A stretch of 34,354 nucleotides of DNA from Basidiobolus meristosporus CBS 931.73. Lineage: Eukaryota; Basidiobolomycota; Basidiobolomycetes; Basidiobolales; Basidiobolaceae. Where the stretch lies: NCBI GenBank assembly GCA_002104905.1, contig MCFE01000803.1:1-34354 (forward strand). The letters run 5' to 3'. Below the pieces are notes generated by a model. The model had not been told where the DNA came from and ran no database searches. It saw only the letters and a list, made by a program, of their open reading frames with translations. This document shows positions 30,129-34,354 of this stretch, in pieces. How positions within the stretch are numbered: position 1 is the first letter of the stretch; every line of letters begins with the position of its first letter. Both the position numbers and the translations under genes were made by a program.

Positions 30129-30464
30129 CCCTATGAAAAATTATTGAGATGATCCCGTCAAAAGGCCATCACAAAGTTAATGTCCTGTGACTGAGAGGTA
30201 CTGATCTTGTTAGGACTCCGTCCAGAGACCGTTGAAAAACAATTGCACCCCAGATTTCACAAAAAACTTTGTCAAAATTTTTCATCACAACAATGTACAA
30301 GTGGCTTTTGATTGGTTCCCTGCCAATTTGCTCACTTTCTGATCCTGGACACTCTATTGCCTCCTATGATTGTGTGAATTGATTGGCTATTGCCTCTTTT
30401 CACACTCCTTACTTCCTGACTCAGCCGTTTCTCTTACTTTTCATGCGTACAAATTGATTTATTT
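30129..30464 (+). other. Left subterminal region of CACTA-3
   Basis: Non-coding. The first about 287 bp are duplicated, inverted and identical, at 27195-27479. The rest (30416-30464) is unique until homology with CACTA-2 begins near 30450. Confidence 0.75.
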
Positions 30465-32505
30465 CTATTGAAACTTCAGTTGTACCTCAATTGCCAATTG
30501 TATTGACCTATACAAGTCTCTATACCCTACACTAACATTAAGCCCAATTCCACACTCAACAAGTAACTCCATTAAAATCCACCACTCAATAAGTATTTCT
30601 GCTGTTACACTCTGGTTCCACAACTTTGGCAGGAACCTAACGGCTTTATGCCACTGTTCATTCACTGGTTCCCACATGTCCTGGTCTTCAGCTGGCACTG
30701 CAAGGTCTAGCTCCTCATCTGCCAGTCTTTGCAATAAATCCTTGCAATATTCCAGTGTGGTTTCTTGAGCACTGCTCTTGAAGAAGTGCTGCAACCTCTT
30801 GGTGTGCCTATTAATGTTCCAAAACTCCACTGAAGGCATTGTATTAGTCATTTGAGCTCTTGACGTTGTAGCCTTGTCTGTCAGTGGGATCTCCACTCTG
30901 TCAACAATGGAGGCTGTGGTAGACATATTGCCTTTTTCAGCAAACTCATCTACCTTGCTGGAGTGTAGCTCAACTGGCTGCGCTTCCAACTCTTGTGAAA
31001 ACAGCTGTTTTCTTGTTGGTAATTCTTCTTGGCTATGATGGGATTCAGTCTGTTCCGGCTTGTGGCGTTAATTGGCAAGAACTGCAGTTTTTTTTGCATG
31101 CCTCCCTGTCTCAGGCTTGGGTAGACATTTTTCCCTTTACCTTTTCCTTTATCACTGCCAGGTCTTTGACTGCTACTTTGTCTGAGTGCTTCTTGTAAAG
31201 AACTACGTTTTCTCCTGGATAAATTCTGCTTTGACGCATCTGTTTTGGCCTGCTTGTCCCTTGCTGGCACTCTTCTGGCAACCTGACGTTTCTTTTCAGC
31301 TTGTTTTGAGCTATCAACCGTAGTTGTGACGGGCTCCTGTAAAAGTGGCTGGTTTTTATCACTGCCAAGTCCTTCACTGCTACTTTGACTGGGTGCTTCT
31401 TGAGTGGTACTACGCTTTTTCCTTGATAAATGTTGTGCTGGTGCATGCATGTCCTTAATTGGCACTCTTCCAGCTGCCTGACATCTCTTTGACGCTTGTC
31501 TGGAGCTTTTGGCCCTGCTTGTAACGGGCTCTTGAGGAAGCCACTGGTTTTTAGCCATGGCACCCATGTTCTTCTGCCTTTGATAGTTTCTGCTATTCTT
31601 AAGATACTTTCTTAGCAAACCAATGCTGGCCCAAAATCCGTTTGCCCGTTTGAATCCAGGATAATGCTCATGGAACAAGTCAAGTGCATTCTGCTTGGCC
31701 TTGAGTTCCTGATGGTCCCATGGTATGCCGGCCTTAAGGTGATGCATGCTAGACTTCTGAAGGCCTCTTGTATATTAGCCCACTCTTCATCATTGCACTC
31801 AATGGCTTCACAGATCTTCAATGTCTTTTGATTTTTAGGCTTTGGTATAAACACCACATTGTCTCCCTCCCAGGCTGTGATAGGTTTTTCTGTGGGCTTT
31901 ATCTTTGGGCACTGTTGTTGTGCTTCAAAGACTGTACAGTGTTCCTCTGCTGTTACATCAGGAAATGACTCAATTCTTGGCTGTGACATTAAGCTACTTG
32001 AGTTCCTTCTTTGCAGCAAAGATACTGCTTTCTCTACCTGGGATATTGATTGCTCTACATGTATTATCTGCTCATCCTGTTTCTGGACTACTTCCTGATT
32101 TCTCTGGGCCATTGCATCTATCCTATCAGCCACTGCACCTAATTGCTTCATTAATGCTTTGGTATGAGCTGACAACATACTTGCTAATATGGGTGGTGGT
32201 GATGTTATCATTGCCACTTGCTGATCTTCAACAGAGGGTACTGCATTTGCTACATTCTCATCTGCCTGAGCATAATGATCAGCTTGTGGCTCTGCAGAGG
32301 TTCTCAATTGCCTACTTGACTGAGAGCCTGAGGAGTCCACATTATTACCTTCAATGGGCACACTGTCCACAGGGCCTTTTTTGGATGTAGCCCCACTTGT
32401 TGTACTGAATGTCAAAGCAAGCTGTTGTCCAACTGTTCTTCTGTTGCCGTCAGCGGTGGGGTTTAGCTGAGAACCGGACAACCTTGCATTATTTTTTGGC
32501 AGCAT
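30465..32505 (-). pseudogene. DIV gene of CACTA-3: accessory protein, two 1-base deletions
   Basis: I do not recognise this family. It starts at ATG 32505 (MLPKNNARLSG), 222 bp from the Tnp2 start and divergent from it. Three frames join end to end (32505-31740, 31747-31040, 31040-30465). Comparison with CACTA-2 shows single-base losses near 31744 and 31040, so the ancestor was one ORF of roughly 680 codons. Visible parts: a low-complexity Ser/Gln-rich N-terminus; a predicted coiled coil at residues about 107-167; a conserved VVFIPKPKNQKTLKICE segment; two tandem basic repeats of 65 and 69 residues (31552-31358, 31357-31151; shared QEPVT, SSKQA, LSRRKRS, QEALRQSSS); a Lys/Gly run; and an acidic, Trp-rich C-terminus. 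The position suggests a TnpA-like role, which is inference. Confidence 0.78.
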
Positions 32506-32727
32506 ATATATGGAAGTGAGTCAAACCAAAGGGGAAATAGTGTTACATATACGTGTGTATGTGGTGCCACAACTTTATTTATAATGCTTACTATGACGGG
32601 TCATCATTGAATCTTACATTCATGTAGGTATAATGTCTCAAATACAAGACTGTCTTAAGTTCACTTGAGTATTGACCAAAAAGTGATATAATAGTGTTAC
32701 ATTGTTGAAGGTCAAACTGTTTGCCCC
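32506..32727. promoter_or_regulatory. Probable bidirectional promoter region of CACTA-3
   Basis: 222 bp between divergent ATGs. Has TTTATAAT in plus orientation near 32576 and several ATATAT stretches near DIV. In CACTA-1 the equivalent region was hit by copia-2 at the site matching about 32565. Confidence 0.4.
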
Positions 32728-34354
32728 ATGGACAAGAATACTTTGACTCAACGCCGTAAGAGAAGAGAAAAAAGACCATGTGGCTATTGTGGCAAGCCTC
32801 TCAGCCATGAAGCATGCAGACAGCATTAGAAGTATTACAAGGATCACTGCCAGTGTTTTGCCACCCAAGTCATATTTGACCATTCAATGGTCCCTACTGT
32901 ACCAACATTATCTTGCCGGCCAGTTGATACTTCTATATCAGCACCTGGCCATCTTTGTCACCTTGCGCAAACTGAGTCAGGTGAGTTTGTGATGCCTTTA
33001 GGCTCACCTCAGCCTTCTGAATATGGCACGCAGAGTGATAGCTCTGACAAAGAAGGTTCACTGATGGATTTTGAGCCTATCTCCCCTAACAACAGTACCA
33101 CATATGAGCCCGGTCAAATCCCTATATGCAATGAAACAACACCCATTGAGACAAATGCCAAGGATACTTTATGGAGCCAAGTGAGCTCAGTAATCCATCT
33201 ACTGGTGAATGATGTGATGTTGTGGCTAGAGAAGTGGCGCATTTCCACTAATATCAGTAATGGGGGCTTTGAGGATGTATTACTACTTCTTGCCAAAATC
33301 ATACCGGGATGCAACTTACCATGTACATGGTACAAGTGGACAACCGTCATGCGGCTGGCAACATATGATCCAGAGACTGTCCTGATTCCAGCATGTGTTA
33401 ACAGTTGCATGGCATTCATAGCCAAAAATGCTACCATTGCAACGTGTCCAAATTGTCAGGAATCCACCACCATTGAGGGAAAACATTGTTCACACTCTAG
33501 ATATATTCCAGTCATACCCTGTCTGAGGAAGCTGATGCAGTCCAACAAATATTGCAAAGCTATACAGTACCGCACTCAGTATCAATCAAGCGTAAACATA
33601 TCCAATATATTTGATGGCAAACATTACAAACAGCTAAGAAGCAAGGGCTACTTTGAAGGTATGTATGACCATGCCTTTGCTTTAGCACTTGATGGATTCT
33701 CATTAAACAAGTACTCTACCAGCAAATCCTGCTGGCCACTGATTCTCATCAATCTGAATCTGCCACCCATCTTACGGTATCAGAGCAATAATTGGATGGT
33801 AGTCTCACTGGTATCTGGGCCTAAATCACCGTCCACCCTGGATAGCTACCTGTATCCATTGCTGAATGAATTTTGTATGCTTTCCAGTGGGATAATGGTG
33901 AATGGCCGTCATGTAAAAGTGCATATTACTATCTGCATTGGAGATACCCCAACCATCAGCAAGATAGCAGGTTTTTCCGGGCACAATGGATGGTATTGCT
34001 GTTGAATGTGTGAGATCCAGGGGATTTACTCCATAACTCATGCACATTATTATTACCCAAACACCAGCACTAAGAACATCATCTTTTCACAGAGAGAACG
34101 TACAGAAGTAAGCATGCAATTGCAGCAAAGTTGGCAAGCTATAAGCCATTGGCCAGAATATGGAATCAATTGGAAACTGGAGATACTTAAGATAGAGGGT
34201 ATCTGTTGGAGCACGAGCTTTCCACTGGGAGCAATGCATTTGCTTTTCAATAATATCCCTATACTGATGACCAAGTTGTACATGGGGCATTTCAAGCTAA
34301 ATGAGCCCTTCAAGATACTGGAGAAATTTGGAAAAATTGGCAAGATATTACAGA
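32728..34354 (+). pseudogene. Tnp2-type CACTA transposase, nearly intact, runs off window
   Basis: One frame from ATG 32728 to the window end with only two stops: TAG at 32827-32829 and TGA at 34003-34005. Domains: basic start and a Cys/His motif (CGYCGKPLSHEACRQH, then KDHC; residues 18-40); a Ser/acidic linker; a Cys/His region (ATIATCPNCQESTTIEGKHC); and the Transposase_21 core (PF02992-like) with ALDGFSLNKYSTSKSCWPLI at residue about 320, NLNLPPILRYQ and DSYLYPLLNEF. After the second stop it continues MCEIQGIYSITHAHYYYPNT and GICWSTSFPLGAMHLLFNNI, typical of the conserved Cys-rich and Asp/His-containing middle. It should catalyse excision and insertion. Copy CACTA-2 has Arg at the first stop. 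The second stop lies in TGTTGA, consistent with CGA to TGA decay. Confidence 0.9.

Larger units (their letters stand above)
30129..34354 (+). mobile_element. CACTA-3: youngest CACTA/EnSpm element, right end outside window
   Basis: Left terminal repeat CCCTATGAAAAATTATTGAG at 30129, a CpG-containing subterminal region to about 30455, DIV gene on minus, short intergenic region, Tnp2 on plus running off the window. The subterminal GGACTCCGTCCAGAGACC (near 30210) resembles GGACCCTGTTTGGAGACC at the other end of CACTA-1. CpG retention and few lesions mark it as recent. Confidence 0.9.

Noticed and set aside
27195-30415. A single 3.2-kb transposon bounded by the identical inverted repeats
   Set aside because: The outer flanks show no adjacent target duplication, the inner sequence is two diverged copias in opposite orientation, and the identical segment is the end of CACTA-3.
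31040-31747. Introns or programmed frameshifts explaining the frame changes in DIV
   Set aside because: Alignment of the two copies shows single-base deletions at different positions in each copy, without paired GT...AG signals at both. Mutation is the simpler reading.
31905-32390. 161-codon plus-strand open frame opposite the DIV gene
   Set aside because: It is the complement of the DIV coding sequence. DIV is conserved as protein in two copies, while this frame is not recognisable and is broken in CACTA-2.
33114-33437. 107-codon minus-strand open frame inside Tnp2
   Set aside because: It is a shadow of the transposase; the same antisense frame appears in other copies only because the sense protein is conserved.
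1-34354. Host protein-coding genes
   Set aside because: Every long or motif-bearing frame was assigned to transposons. The remaining gaps (9801-10108, 10298-10553, 10625-10725, 19441-19501) have no supportable coding region.

Overview
The window looks like a gene-poor, repeat-packed block of a filamentous-fungus nuclear genome. The transposases resemble the Tnp2 proteins common in fungi, especially basidiomycetes. The copia elements carry an internal initiator-tRNA primer site, and CpG dinucleotides are strongly depleted in most of the window. Assignment to a fungus is fairly safe; anything finer is a guess. I found no cellular gene, tRNA or rRNA. Essentially every stretch I could interpret is transposon, and most copies are broken.

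Families seen: (1) a CACTA/EnSpm-type DNA transposon whose ends read C(A/C)CTATGR, with a Tnp2 transposase gene and a second, divergently transcribed gene (called DIV here); (2) copia retrotransposons with about 350-bp LTRs (family LTR1); (3) a copia family with about 370-bp LTRs (LTR2); (4) an 800-bp LTR-like repeat (LTR3) with 4-bp target duplications; (5) a 529-bp solo LTR (LTR4); (6) a 352-bp MITE-like insertion with a 10-bp target duplication; (7) a relic of a PIF/Harbinger-type DDE transposase; (8) two copies of a 71-bp palindrome.

Layout: 1-6250 is a minus-strand LTR2 copia carrying four nested insertions. It sits in the space between the two genes of CACTA-1, whose transposase half continues to 9561 and is split by an LTR3 copy. 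9562-11674 is a patchwork: Harbinger relic, unidentified 63-codon stretch, palindrome, LTR1 fragment and Tnp2 C-terminal fragment. 11675-15313 is a minus-strand LTR1 copia with an intact-looking integrase core and RT motif, joined to a reverse-transcriptase fragment of another copia (15314-15711). 15712-19440 holds CACTA ends and a minus-strand Tnp2 pseudogene. 19441-23318 is CACTA-2 (DIV plus the Tnp2 N-terminal half), with LTR4 inserted in DIV. From 23319, copia A (plus) is interrupted by complete copia B (minus, 24239-28755), then resumes for 92 bp, then is interrupted by copia C (plus, from 28848). CACTA-3 (30129 to the window end) is inserted in copia C and is the youngest and most nearly intact element.

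How it works together: CACTA-3 preserves a two-gene, head-to-head layout in which Tnp2 should cut and move the element and DIV is a candidate accessory DNA-binding or assembly protein. The copia elements encode gag, protease, integrase and reverse transcriptase/RNase H, all in decay except parts of copia 3. A run of sequence 100% identical between copies B and C, about 12% diverged a few hundred bases away in gag, records a very recent copying event between neighbouring inverted repeats.
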